Assembly: GCA_030753015.1 (NCBI GenBank)
Contig: JASMDC010000066.1
Location: forward strand, 1 to 11,681
From: Candidatus Undinarchaeales archaeon
Lineage (GTDB): Archaea > SpSt-1190 > JASMDC01
Length of the DNA stretch: 11,681 nucleotides
Reading direction: 5' to 3'
A program made the translations under genes and the position numbers. Position 1 is the stretch's first letter. Each line of letters begins with the position of its first letter. Below, piece by piece: positions 1 through 6,459 of the stretch. The notes beneath the pieces were generated by a model. It saw only the letters and a list, made by a program, of their open reading frames with translations. It was not told the origin of the DNA and did not search any database.

Positions 1-14
1 TTGCATCAACTCCA

Positions 15-39
15 GTTCCGATAAGCTGGTTATCGGAAC
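15..39. repeat. Perfect 10-bp inverted repeat with 5-base loop
   Basis: GTTCCGATAA at 15-24 is exactly complementary to TTATCGGAAC at 30-39, with loop GCTGG between. The stem has no mismatch. It could be a hairpin in an RNA, the 3' end of a transcript entering from the left, or a protein-binding dyad. No T-run follows, so a simple archaeal terminator is not indicated. Confidence 0.75.
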
Positions 40-70
40 GGGTCTACTCTCCATTGTAAAATTCTATAGA

Positions 71-129
71 CAGTCACCCCGCCCCGCATACATGTTTATT
101 GGTCAGATGATAGAGAATGTATGTGACTG
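71..129. repeat. Long bulged stem-loop (7 + 6 bp)
   Basis: CAGTCAC (71-77) pairs with GTGACTG (123-129), and ATACAT (88-93) pairs with ATGTAT (117-122). The 3' arm is continuous over 13 bases. The 5' arm carries a C-rich 10-base bulge (78-87). The apical loop is 94-116. Two nested perfect stems in register are less likely by chance than isolated short ones, so this is the best evidence for a structured RNA here. Confidence 0.55.
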
Positions 130-224
130 ACGCAGCGTGCCCTGTGGGCAGCAGTTGTTCGTGGGTGAACGTCCCTCATGTACAAGAATCCGTTCGTCCC
201 AAGAACGAGGTGAGCGATGTAGGG

Positions 225-236
225 GAATGATCATTC
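225..236. promoter_or_regulatory. 12-base perfect palindrome, possible operator
   Basis: GAATGATCATTC is its own reverse complement. It lies about 225 bases before the TATA box of the kinase gene. A homodimeric regulator could bind such a dyad, but no second copy was seen in the window, so operator function is only an inference. Confidence 0.25.
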
Positions 237-365
237 TAGCAGGGCCTCGCGGCATTGGTATTCAAAGGGTGTCGATACACGTTGCAGGACGTGCGGGATT
301 GAAGACCATCGTGGTTCAGCGGATGTAATCTACCTATAGGCGTCGTCTTCGGAGGGCGCGTCAAC

Positions 366-383
366 TGGGTGATGGCGCACCCA
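366..383. repeat. 6-bp stem hairpin
   Basis: TGGGTG (366-371) is complementary to CACCCA (378-383) with a 6-base loop. It lies about 80 bases before the kinase TATA box. It may be part of the structured region at 1-390 or a chance GC-rich dyad. Confidence 0.35.
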
Positions 384-460
384 AGGAAGGATAGTGCATG
401 ATACGTTCGCACCCATGCTTCCATGAATCCCCCGAATTCATTCGCGGGGAGCGTCAATGA

Positions 461-470
461 TATAATTATA
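461..470 (+). promoter_or_regulatory. TATA box of the PfkB kinase gene
   Basis: TATAATTATA stands out in GC-rich surroundings. Its centre is about 24 bases before the GTG at 489, close to the usual archaeal TATA-to-start-of-transcription distance. This suggests a leaderless mRNA beginning at or near that GTG, and argues against translation from the upstream ATG at 423, which would put the promoter inside the coding region. Confidence 0.7.
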
Positions 471-488
471 AGATTTTGTCCCGGTGAA

Positions 489-1367
489 GTGACCGTGGCC
501 ATCGATATCGTGACCGCGGGTTTCCTTTCGGTGGACGCCATCTGCACGACCCGAGCGAGCGCCAAGGACGTGCCCGGCGGTGCTGCTCTCTACTCTGCCC
601 TCGGCGCGTCCGTGTTCCTTCGCACGGGTGTCGTTGCGAGGGTGGGGAGCGACTTCCCCCAGGGGCTGCTCGAACGGCTGGGCGCCCGGTTGGATACCAG
701 GGGCATCGTACAAGTGGACGGTGGTTGCACTCGGTTCGGCATCACCTACGACGAGACGTGGAACGAGCAGTACGACCAGATCGAGTTCGGCGTGGGCCAG
801 GAGCTCGTGCCCGCCGATATGCCTGGACCGTTCGCGGGAGCACGAGCCTATTATATCGCGCTCATGCCCCCCGAGCAGATGCTCTCATGGATCGAACATG
901 TACGCGAGAACGACGCGATAGTGGGCGGCGATACCAACGCGGTGTTCATCCACCCTCAGCGGGAGGCCTGCGTCAAGGTCGCCCGGGGCGTCGACGTGTT
1001 CTTCCCCAATCATAAGGAGGCCACACTTCTTACAGGCGAGGAGAATCCGGAAACGGCCGCGCTCAAGCTCGCGGAGCACACCAGTGTGGTGGCCGTCAAG
1101 GACGGTGCCAATGGCGCCTACATCGCCCATGACGGGCGCGTGATCCACTTGCCAGGTTTCCACGTGGACGTGATCGACACGACGGGTGCCGGTGACGCCT
1201 TCGCGGGCGCCTTCATGGCCAGCTATGCGAAGCACGGCGATGTAGAGCGTGCCGGATGGGAGGCCAACGCCACCGCGTCCTTCAACGTTCGTCGCCTAGG
1301 AACGAGAGGGCTCGAGAAGCTGGACGAGGGCGAGCTTCCGCCCTACCGGGAACGACCTCGCGCGTGA
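489..1367 (+). CDS. PfkB-family (ribokinase-like) carbohydrate/nucleoside kinase
   Basis: The product (292 residues) should be a cytoplasmic ATP-dependent kinase of the PfkB/ribokinase fold, phosphorylating a sugar or nucleoside hydroxyl. Visible signatures are the N-terminal glycine motif (VPGGAALYSALG) of the substrate-lid region, the NxxE motif (N174-HK-E177) linked to Mg2+/phosphate binding, and the C-terminal DTTGAGDAF motif with the anion hole and catalytic base Asp236. Length is normal for the family. The frame is also open from ATG 423, but a TATA box at 461-470 lies inside that extension. GTG 489 (or GTG 495) therefore fits as a leaderless start. The substrate cannot be read from sequence: ribokinase, nucleoside kinase and other sugar kinases are all possible. 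The next gene has its own promoter, so this one is probably monocistronic. Fold assignment is confident, substrate is not. Confidence 0.9.
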   Translation: MTVAIDIVTAGFLSVDAICTTRASAKDVPGGAALYSALGASVFLRTGVVARVGSDFPQGLLERLGARLDTRGIVQVDGGCTRFGITYDETWNEQYDQIEFGVGQELVPADMPGPFAGARAYYIALMPPEQMLSWIEHVRENDAIVGGDTNAVFIHPQREACVKVARGVDVFFPNHKEATLLTGEENPETAALKLAEHTSVVAVKDGANGAYIAHDGRVIHLPGFHVDVIDTTGAGDAFAGAFMASYAKHGDVERAGWEANATASFNVRRLGTRGLEKLDEGELPPYRERPRA

Positions 1368-1379
1368 GCCGCAGGCGGT

Positions 1380-1387
1380 TTTATATA
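1380..1387 (+). promoter_or_regulatory. TATA box of the 17-residue-repeat protein gene
   Basis: TTTATATA is centred 26.5 bases before the ATG at 1410 and begins 12 bases after the kinase stop codon. The spacing predicts transcription starting on the A of the ATG (leaderless), and no SD site lies between. This is also the main support for 1410-1904 being expressed. Confidence 0.7.
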
Positions 1388-1409
1388 ACTTGTCGCGTAC
1401 TCGAAACGT

Positions 1410-1904
1410 ATGCGCAAGGTGCGACGACGGTTCCAGGCCCAACAGCAGCCCCGAGGAGGGCGGCCTGCCCGGACGTCAGAGCCACAGAGGGCACGGGAAG
1501 CGCAACCGACACCCGAAGTGTCACAGGTCCCAGGGGACTCGGTTCTCGTCAACACTAACACCGGCATGGTCACGGACGCGAGTGTCAACGTTAACGTAGG
1601 TACGACCGTCGACGCCCACGTGGGGACGACCGTCGACCTTGGTACAGGAATGGGCATCGACACGGGTCTCTCCGGATATGTGAGCGATGTCAAACATATC
1701 TATAGGAAGGCTACGGTAGACAGGGGACCGGTTGCCGATAGAGAGCATATATACCGGGATACCGCGGTGGACAAAGGGCCCGTCAGCGAGGATAAACATA
1801 CATACCGGGATACTGCGGTGGACAAAGGGCCAATCAGCGAGGACAAGCATACATACCGGAAGGCCACTGTGGATAAGGGACGCGTCAGTGCGCGAAAGGA
1901 TTAA
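1410..1904 (+). CDS. Unknown protein with four tandem 17-residue repeats
   Basis: I do not recognise this 164-residue protein. Residues 1-40 are basic and look disordered (MRKVRRRF, then Gln/Pro/Arg-rich). Residues about 45-85 alternate Val/Thr/Asn/Gly/Asp and contain two GTTVD units. Residues 95-162 are four tandem repeats with consensus [KE]H-x-YR-[KD]-x-[AT]-VD-[KR]-G-[PR]-[VI]; the protein then ends in KD. There is no signal peptide or membrane segment, so it should be cytoplasmic; the basic N-terminus could bind nucleic acid. Differences between the repeats fall mostly in third codon positions, so this frame is selected as protein. The other open frames over the repeats, including one on the minus strand, are shadows. 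The promoter predicts a leaderless start. Function is unknown: scaffold, nucleic-acid binder or surface-associated repeat protein are only guesses. Confidence 0.75.
   Translation: MRKVRRRFQAQQQPRGGRPARTSEPQRAREAQPTPEVSQVPGDSVLVNTNTGMVTDASVNVNVGTTVDAHVGTTVDLGTGMGIDTGLSGYVSDVKHIYRKATVDRGPVADREHIYRDTAVDKGPVSEDKHTYRDTAVDKGPISEDKHTYRKATVDKGRVSARKD
1692..1895 (+). repeat. Four tandem 51-bp coding repeats
   Basis: Units are 1692-1742, 1743-1793, 1794-1844 and 1845-1895, each 17 codons with no indels. Units 2 and 3 are the most alike. Units 3 and 4 differ at about 10 third, 5 first and 3 second codon positions, showing constraint on the encoded protein rather than recent expansion. Confidence 0.9.
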
Positions 1905-1906
1905 AA
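1901..1906 (+). promoter_or_regulatory. TATA-like element of the deoxyhypusine synthase gene
   Basis: TTAAAA overlaps the TAA stop of the preceding gene and is centred 26.5 bases before the ATG at 1930, the same distance as for the gene at 1410. This favours ATG 1930 as a leaderless start over ATG 1921, which is only about 17 bases away. Confidence 0.5.
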
Positions 1907-1929
1907 CCTCTCGTACGTTCATGACCGCC

Positions 1930-2889
1930 ATGCCCCACGCACCCTTCCCTTCCGTGAAAGGGATGCCTCCCGTGACCGATGGTTCGGTGGACTCGCTCTT
2001 CGCTGCCTACGCCGCCAGCGGTGTGTTCGGTGCAGGGCGGATGGCCCGGGCCCTGGACGTGCTCGAAAAGATGGTCCGGGACGACGGGTGCACAGTGTTC
2101 CTCGGTCTCGCCGGACCGCTGTCCGCGGGCGGGATGCGGCCCATCGTGGCCGATATGGTGGAGCGCGGGTTAGTGGACGCGCTCTTCACCACTGGTGCCA
2201 ATGCCGTACACGACCTCCTGGAGTGCTGGGAATGCCACCACTTCCATGGGGACGAGGCGGCGGATGATGACGAGCTGGCCGAGAAGGGGTATGCGCGGGT
2301 GTTCGACCTCTTCGTCGAGGAGTCGTCCTTCGCCGGGTTCGAGGACCGTGTGCAGGAGGCGTTCGACACCATCCCCGAAGACGATTGGCGCACCATGACA
2401 CCCAGCAGGCTGCTGTCCCTCCTGGGCAGCGATCTTGAGGCAAGCGGTTCGATCCTGGGCGCTGCGGCCCGCAAGGGCGTCCCAGTGTTCGCACCGTCCC
2501 TGACGGACTCCGTGCTGGGCCTTCAGCTGTTCCTCAGGGCACAGACGAAGCCCACGACGCTTGACGTAGTGGGTGACATGGCCGCTCTGTCCGACCTAGT
2601 GTACGGTACCGAGCGCCGGGGGATGATCGCCCTGGGCGGCGGGGTTCCCAAGCATTATATGATGGGAGCAGCAACCCTTGTCGGCGGACATGACTATGCC
2701 CTCCAGGTGACCCTTGACCGTCCCGAGGGCGGAGGTCTCTCGGGAGCGCCACTGCGGGAGGGCAAGAGCTGGCACAAGGTGGCCCGGGGCGCCGATTATG
2801 TCACCGTCATAGGGGACACGTTCATCGTCTTCCCCCTACTCTACGCCGGGCTCCTCTCCAGGCTCAGGGACAAAAGAGGTAAGCGGTGA
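1930..2889 (+). CDS. dys: Deoxyhypusine synthase
   Basis: This cytoplasmic enzyme transfers the aminobutyl group of spermidine, using NAD, to one lysine of translation factor aIF5A, the first step of hypusine synthesis. Family features are visible in order: the FTTGANAVHDL segment with HHFHG after it, YARVFDLFVEE, the GGGVPKH motif, GGLSGAPL, and SWHKV, whose Lys283 aligns with the lysine of human DHS (Lys329) that forms the enzyme-substrate imine. VFPLL near the C-terminus is also typical. All key parts are present, so it should be active. Length (319 residues) fits archaeal members. ATG 1930 was chosen because a TTAAAA element lies 26.5 bases upstream; ATG 1921 is the alternative. The stop overlaps the next start (TGATG), so the two genes are co-transcribed. 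A deoxyhypusine-synthase-like enzyme of other specificity is possible but less likely. The aIF5A gene is not in the window. Confidence 0.93.
   Translation: MPHAPFPSVKGMPPVTDGSVDSLFAAYAASGVFGAGRMARALDVLEKMVRDDGCTVFLGLAGPLSAGGMRPIVADMVERGLVDALFTTGANAVHDLLECWECHHFHGDEAADDDELAEKGYARVFDLFVEESSFAGFEDRVQEAFDTIPEDDWRTMTPSRLLSLLGSDLEASGSILGAAARKGVPVFAPSLTDSVLGLQLFLRAQTKPTTLDVVGDMAALSDLVYGTERRGMIALGGGVPKHYMMGAATLVGGHDYALQVTLDRPEGGGLSGAPLREGKSWHKVARGADYVTVIGDTFIVFPLLYAGLLSRLRDKRGKR
2876..2880 (+). promoter_or_regulatory. SD site for the PH/Gln-rich protein
   Basis: GAGGT lies 8 bases before ATG 2889, inside the end of the deoxyhypusine synthase gene. It decides ATG 2889 over the GTG at 2886. It also shows that operon-internal genes here use SD initiation, unlike the apparently leaderless first genes. 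Confidence 0.7.
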
Positions 2890-3698
2890 TGGTCGATCTG
2901 GCGAAGTATCTCCAGGAAGGGGAGACGCCCCTGGGCGTCTACACCGACGAGGGTAACGTGGTCCACTGGAGCAACATCATCGTCACTGACCGGCGCGTGC
3001 TCATCTACGAGTGCACTCCCCCTTCACCTGGAGAGCTGCGAACCATCGACCTGAAGGACATCATCGACGTGCACTGCCGTAAGAAGGCCATGAGCGCCAT
3101 AATTGAGATCAGGACCGAAAAAAAGGTGTTCAAGGTCTACGACCTCACACGGGACGCAGGTGACGATGCCAAGGAGCATATCAAGCAGGCGGCCGAGGAA
3201 GCACAGTCCCAGGTCCCCGAGACGATCACCCTTCCCGACGGGCGAGTGGTCCAGGTCGTCCTCCATGAGCCAGGTGCCCCTCAGGCCGTGACGCCCGACC
3301 AGGCCAGCACTTATCAGTATCCACAACAACAGCAGCAAGTGCCCCAAGAGCAGTCCCCACAGGAACAGCAACCGCAACAAGACCAACAGCAGTGGACACA
3401 GCCTCAAGAGGTCCAACAGGCCCAGCAGCAGTGGCCGCAGCCTCAAGAGGTCCAACAGGTCCAACAAGAGTGGCCGCAGCCGCAACAGGACCAACAGGTC
3501 CAACAGCAGTGGACACAGCCTCAAGAGGTCCAACAGGCCCAACAGCAGTGGCCGCAGCAACCTCCCCCGGAGCCGGAGCTCGTCGGCCAGCGGATGCGCG
3601 AGGACGGGACCATGGAGGACATGTCCCCGGAGGAAGCGAAGGCCCTGGCAGAGGAGGCCGAGAAGGCCTTCAAGGATCTCGAGGACCTGGACGTCTAG
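2889..3698 (+). CDS. PH-like domain protein with Gln-rich Trp-spaced repeat tract
   Basis: The 269-residue protein has three parts. Residues 1-100 look like a bacterial/archaeal PH-like domain of the YokE/GRAM type: it begins LQEGETPLGVY, then has the strand motif SNIIVTDRRVLIYE, a DLKDIIDV turn and a C-terminal helix. Residues about 140-225 are extremely Gln-rich and include four 13-residue repeats (169-220) of the form W-[TP]-Q-P-Q-x-x-Q-Q-x-Q-Q-[QE], with a fifth Trp after them. The C-terminus (about 230-269) is an acidic helix rich in Glu/Ala/Lys. There is no signal peptide or membrane segment. Such PH-like domains often bind partners or membranes, and the Gln tract may mediate self-association; both are inference. 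It is translationally coupled to deoxyhypusine synthase (TGATG, SD 8 bases upstream). No known link to hypusine is recognised. Confidence 0.85.
   Translation: MVDLAKYLQEGETPLGVYTDEGNVVHWSNIIVTDRRVLIYECTPPSPGELRTIDLKDIIDVHCRKKAMSAIIEIRTEKKVFKVYDLTRDAGDDAKEHIKQAAEEAQSQVPETITLPDGRVVQVVLHEPGAPQAVTPDQASTYQYPQQQQQVPQEQSPQEQQPQQDQQQWTQPQEVQQAQQQWPQPQEVQQVQQEWPQPQQDQQVQQQWTQPQEVQQAQQQWPQQPPPEPELVGQRMREDGTMEDMSPEEAKALAEEAEKAFKDLEDLDV
3393..3557 (+). repeat. 39-bp tandem coding repeats (4 full units plus a partial)
   Basis: Units start with TGG at 3393, 3432, 3471 and 3510; a truncated fifth begins at 3549. Units 1 and 4 differ by one base, while units 2 and 3 are more diverged, which points to copying or unequal recombination. 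The length keeps the reading frame, so copy number could vary without a frameshift. Confidence 0.9.
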
Positions 3699-3721
3699 AA
3701 CCCGTCGCCGGCTAGTGCTTA

Positions 3722-3728
3722 TTTTTTT
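3722..3728 (+). terminator. Poly-T terminator after the PH/Gln-rich gene
   Basis: Seven T residues on the coding strand, 24 bases after the stop at 3698. Archaeal RNA polymerase terminates at U-rich stretches without needing a hairpin. The same bases run into the TATA element of the next gene. Confidence 0.5.
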
Positions 3729-3731
3729 AAA
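3725..3731 (+). promoter_or_regulatory. TATA-like element of the first P-type ATPase gene
   Basis: TTTTAAA is centred 35 bases before ATG 3763, so transcription would start near 3754 and leave a leader of about 8-9 bases without an SD site. A run of eight G (3738-3745) lies between the element and the predicted start of transcription. Confidence 0.5.
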
Positions 3732-3762
3732 GTAGAAGGGGGGGGAGTAACACGCATAGAGA

Positions 3763-6444
3763 ATGGACCCATACTGGCACAACGTCTCGTACAGGGATGT
3801 GTACGATCATCTTGACACGTCCGAAAAGGGCCTCACAGAAGAGGAAACGCTCCCCCGCGTCGACAAGTACGGGCTCAACGAGCTGGAGGAGGAAGAGGGA
3901 TTCTCCATCCTCGAGCTACTCCTCGAACCGTTCCAGGACTTCATCATCATCCTCCTTTTGATCGGGCTGATCATCTCTGCCCTTCTCGGAGATGAGCGCT
4001 CGGCCATCGGCATCGCCATCGCGATCACTATCAACGTCACTGTGAGCTTCGTTCAGGAGTATCGCGCAGAGAAGGCCATCAAGGCCCTCAAACAATTGGG
4101 CGCGCTCCAAGCCAAGGTCATCAGGGGGAGCGAGGAGCGCATCATCCCAGCTCGCGACCTGGTCCCCGGTGACGTCGTGGTGCTAGAGGTCGGCTCGAAG
4201 GTCCCCGCCGACATCCGTCTCACAGAAGTGTACAACCTCTCTATAGATGAGAGCACCCTCACCGGTGAGTCCCTGCCTGTAAATAAGAACACGGAAGCTA
4301 TCGGCGAGGACACGCAGCTCTCCGAACGATCGAACATGGCCTTCTCCAGCACCGTCGTCACCGCCGGCCGCGGGAAGGGTGTCGTGGTGGCCACTGGCAG
4401 GAACACCCAGATAGGTACAATCGCGGACCTCGTTCGCGAGGCCGAGGAGGAGCAGACGCCCCTCCAAGAGCGTCTGGACGACCTGGGCAAGCAGATCGGA
4501 TGGTTCGGCATCAGCGTGTGCATCCTCTTCTTCATCATCGGAACCCTGACCAAATCACCAGACGTACCCCCCGCCGTCCACGTTGTGAATATGTTCCTCA
4601 CGTCCGTAGCCCTGGGCGTCGCAGTAGTGCCCGAGGGGCTCGCCGCCGTGGTGACCATCACGCTGGCCATCGGGCTCACACGCCTGGCACGGGTCAACGG
4701 CATCATCCGCAAGCTCCCCGCCGTGGAGACGCTCGGGTGCGCAACGGTCATCTGCAGCGACAAGACGGGAACGCTCACCAAGAACGAGATCACCGTCCGT
4801 GAGCTGTACGTCAACGACCGTCTAATCCAGCTCGAGCACACGACCAAGAAGCCCGAGGTCGACGAGCACCTCAGCCTCCTGCTCCGATCGGCATCGCTCT
4901 GCAACAACGCGAACCGCACTGACAGCGGTATCGTGGGAGATCCCTTGGAAGGTGCCCTCATCATGATGTCAGACGGCCTCGGCGTGGACCACAACTCCAT
5001 CCGGACCGCCTCGCCACGGGTCCACGAGATCCCTTTCGAGTCTCAGAACAAGTACATGGCCACCATCCACACCACGCTCGACGGCCAGATCGCCTACATC
5101 AAGGGCGCACCCGAAACCATCATAGGTCTGTGTAGCAAGGAGTTCTCCCAGGGGAACGAGCACAAGCTCACCGACCACAGGCGGACCGAGTTCCTCGAGA
5201 CCTGTCACGACATGGCCCGGCGAGGTCGGCGGGTGTTCGCCTTCGCGTACCAGCGGACAGCAGGTGACGTATGCTCCTACAAGCCCTCCAAGCTCGTGTT
5301 CATCGGCCTCATGGGTATGATGGACCCTCCGCGCGAGGAGGCCATCGAAGCAGTTGAGGTCTGCAAGGAGGCCGGGGTCCGCGTTATGATGATTACCGGG
5401 GACCACAAGCTCACCGCCGAGGCGATCGCCAAGGAGATGGGGATCCTAGAAGAGGGCCAACTGGTGCTCGAAGGGCGTGAGCTCGATCAGATGGACGATG
5501 AGGAGCTCGATCGTATCGTCGAGCAGGTCAGCGTGTTCGCACGAGCCACTCCAGAGCACAAGACCCGTATCGTCAAGGCCCTCAAAGAGAACGGTCACGT
5601 CACCGCCATGACAGGCGATGGAGTGAACGATGCACCGGCTCTGAAGAACGCGTCCATCGGCATCGCCATGGGATTGAAGGGTACGGACGTCGCGAAGGAG
5701 GCGTCGGACATGATCCTGGCCGACGACAACTTCGCCACCATCGTCAAGGCGGTCAAGGAGGGCAGGACAATCTATGTCAACATCAAGAAGTTCCTGCGCT
5801 TCCAGCTCACCACGAACGTATCTGCGATCGTTACGGTGTTCTTCATCCCTCTCCTCAAGCTACCGATCGATACGTTCGAGGCCATCCACCTCCTCTGGAT
5901 CAACCTCATCATGGACGGGCCACCCGCGCTGGCCCTCGGTGCTGAACCGGCCCCCAGCGACATCATGTCGCAGAAACCCAGGGATCCCGATGAGGATGTC
6001 CTCACCAAGCGCATGCTCGCAACCGTCGTGGTCACTGGCCTTTACCGGGCTATCGCCACGCTCTTCACCCTGTGGTGGTACCTCGAAGCGGATCCCTCGC
6101 CAGCAGGGCAGGTGCGCGCCAAGACCATGGCGTTCACCACGTTCATCCTCTTCCAGTTCTTCAACTGCTTCAACTGCAAGTCTGAGAAGTCCATCATGGA
6201 GATGAACCTCCTCTCCAACGTGTACCTCTACATGGCCGTCTTCGGGTCGTTCTTCCTTCAGGTGGTCATCGTCCACCACCCGCCCGTGGCCGCGTTCTTC
6301 AACGTCTCGCCCATGCCGATGAGCGACTGGTTGCTCGCCTTCGCCATCGCGTTCTCGGGTGTACTCGTGGAGGAGATGCGCAAGGCCCATGACCGCTATG
6401 TCAAGCAGTTCGAGGAAAAGCGTATCCCCGAGATATTAGCATAG
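3763..6444 (+). CDS. P2A-type (PMR1/SPCA-like) cation-transporting ATPase 1
   Basis: This 893-residue membrane pump couples ATP hydrolysis to export of a divalent cation, most likely Ca2+. All P-type ATPase elements are present. They are an N-terminal cation-ATPase domain, M1-M2 (about 57-99), TGES in the actuator domain (167-170), M3 (about 246-264), and M4 with PEGL (Glu291). DKTGT follows with phosphorylated Asp333, then KGAPE in the nucleotide domain (Lys447), TGD (545-547), TGDGVND (617-623), and six C-terminal membrane segments. M5 has TTNVSA and M6 has N714-LIM-D718-GPPALALG. This matches SPCA/PMR1 pumps, which keep only ion site II; the SERCA M5 glutamate of site I is Ala here. A leucine stands where yeast Pmr1 has the Gln783 linked to Mn2+ transport. 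No N-terminal metal-binding domain is seen. It is transcribed alone and faces a paralogue across 15 bases. Exact ion is inferred. Confidence 0.93.
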   Translation: MDPYWHNVSYRDVYDHLDTSEKGLTEEETLPRVDKYGLNELEEEEGFSILELLLEPFQDFIIILLLIGLIISALLGDERSAIGIAIAITINVTVSFVQEYRAEKAIKALKQLGALQAKVIRGSEERIIPARDLVPGDVVVLEVGSKVPADIRLTEVYNLSIDESTLTGESLPVNKNTEAIGEDTQLSERSNMAFSSTVVTAGRGKGVVVATGRNTQIGTIADLVREAEEEQTPLQERLDDLGKQIGWFGISVCILFFIIGTLTKSPDVPPAVHVVNMFLTSVALGVAVVPEGLAAVVTITLAIGLTRLARVNGIIRKLPAVETLGCATVICSDKTGTLTKNEITVRELYVNDRLIQLEHTTKKPEVDEHLSLLLRSASLCNNANRTDSGIVGDPLEGALIMMSDGLGVDHNSIRTASPRVHEIPFESQNKYMATIHTTLDGQIAYIKGAPETIIGLCSKEFSQGNEHKLTDHRRTEFLETCHDMARRGRRVFAFAYQRTAGDVCSYKPSKLVFIGLMGMMDPPREEAIEAVEVCKEAGVRVMMITGDHKLTAEAIAKEMGILEEGQLVLEGRELDQMDDEELDRIVEQVSVFARATPEHKTRIVKALKENGHVTAMTGDGVNDAPALKNASIGIAMGLKGTDVAKEASDMILADDNFATIVKAVKEGRTIYVNIKKFLRFQLTTNVSAIVTVFFIPLLKLPIDTFEAIHLLWINLIMDGPPALALGAEPAPSDIMSQKPRDPDEDVLTKRMLATVVVTGLYRAIATLFTLWWYLEADPSPAGQVRAKTMAFTTFILFQFFNCFNCKSEKSIMEMNLLSNVYLYMAVFGSFFLQVVIVHHPPVAAFFNVSPMPMSDWLLAFAIAFSGVLVEEMRKAHDRYVKQFEEKRIPEILA

Positions 6445-6459
6445 TTACCGGTCTACAAG

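Larger units (their letters stand above)
1..460. other. Intergenic region with several inverted repeats, no convincing gene
   Basis: No reading frame here looks coding. The only plus-strand candidate (137-328) starts with GTG, has no TATA box or SD site and uses codons unlike its neighbours. The stretch is visibly less GC-rich than the genes. It contains several short inverted repeats: 15-39, a bulged stem at 71-129, 138-150, 191-207, a 12-base palindrome at 225-236, 278-293 and 366-383. They could belong to a structured RNA or to a control region ahead of the kinase gene. I recognise no tRNA, 5S rRNA, SRP RNA or RNase P RNA in it. The left end may include the 3' tail of a gene outside the window. 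Confidence 0.6.

Noticed and set aside
101-130. C/D-box sRNA
   Set aside because: GATGATA and CTGA are present but only about 16 bases apart, the box C match is imperfect and no D'/C' pair is seen.
137-328. 63-residue plus-strand open frame in the 5' region
   Set aside because: GTG start with no TATA box or SD site at a useful distance, codon use unlike neighbouring genes, and overlap with several inverted repeats.
423-488. N-terminal extension of the PfkB kinase from ATG 423
   Set aside because: The strong TATA box at 461-470 lies inside it, and PfkB homology begins only near residue VTAGFLSVD after GTG 489.
1692-1895. CRISPR array
   Set aside because: The 51-bp units are contiguous, without spacers, and encode a constrained protein repeat.
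1732-1929. Upstream extension of deoxyhypusine synthase through the repeats
   Set aside because: It is only the third frame of the repeats kept open by their lack of stops; it adds 66 residues with no family similarity and ignores the TTAAAA promoter.
1521-1931. 136-residue minus-strand open frame across the 51-bp repeats
   Set aside because: Repeat differences concentrate in third positions of the plus-strand frame, which are first positions here, so the plus strand is the coding one.
3024-3782. 252-residue Leu-rich minus-strand open frame
   Set aside because: It is the complement of the Gln-rich tract (CAG/CAA read as CTG/TTG), has no promoter and overlaps a well-supported gene.
4053-5000. 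315-residue minus-strand open frame inside ATPase 1
   Set aside because: A shadow frame typical of GC-rich coding DNA; the plus strand encodes all the P-type ATPase motifs.
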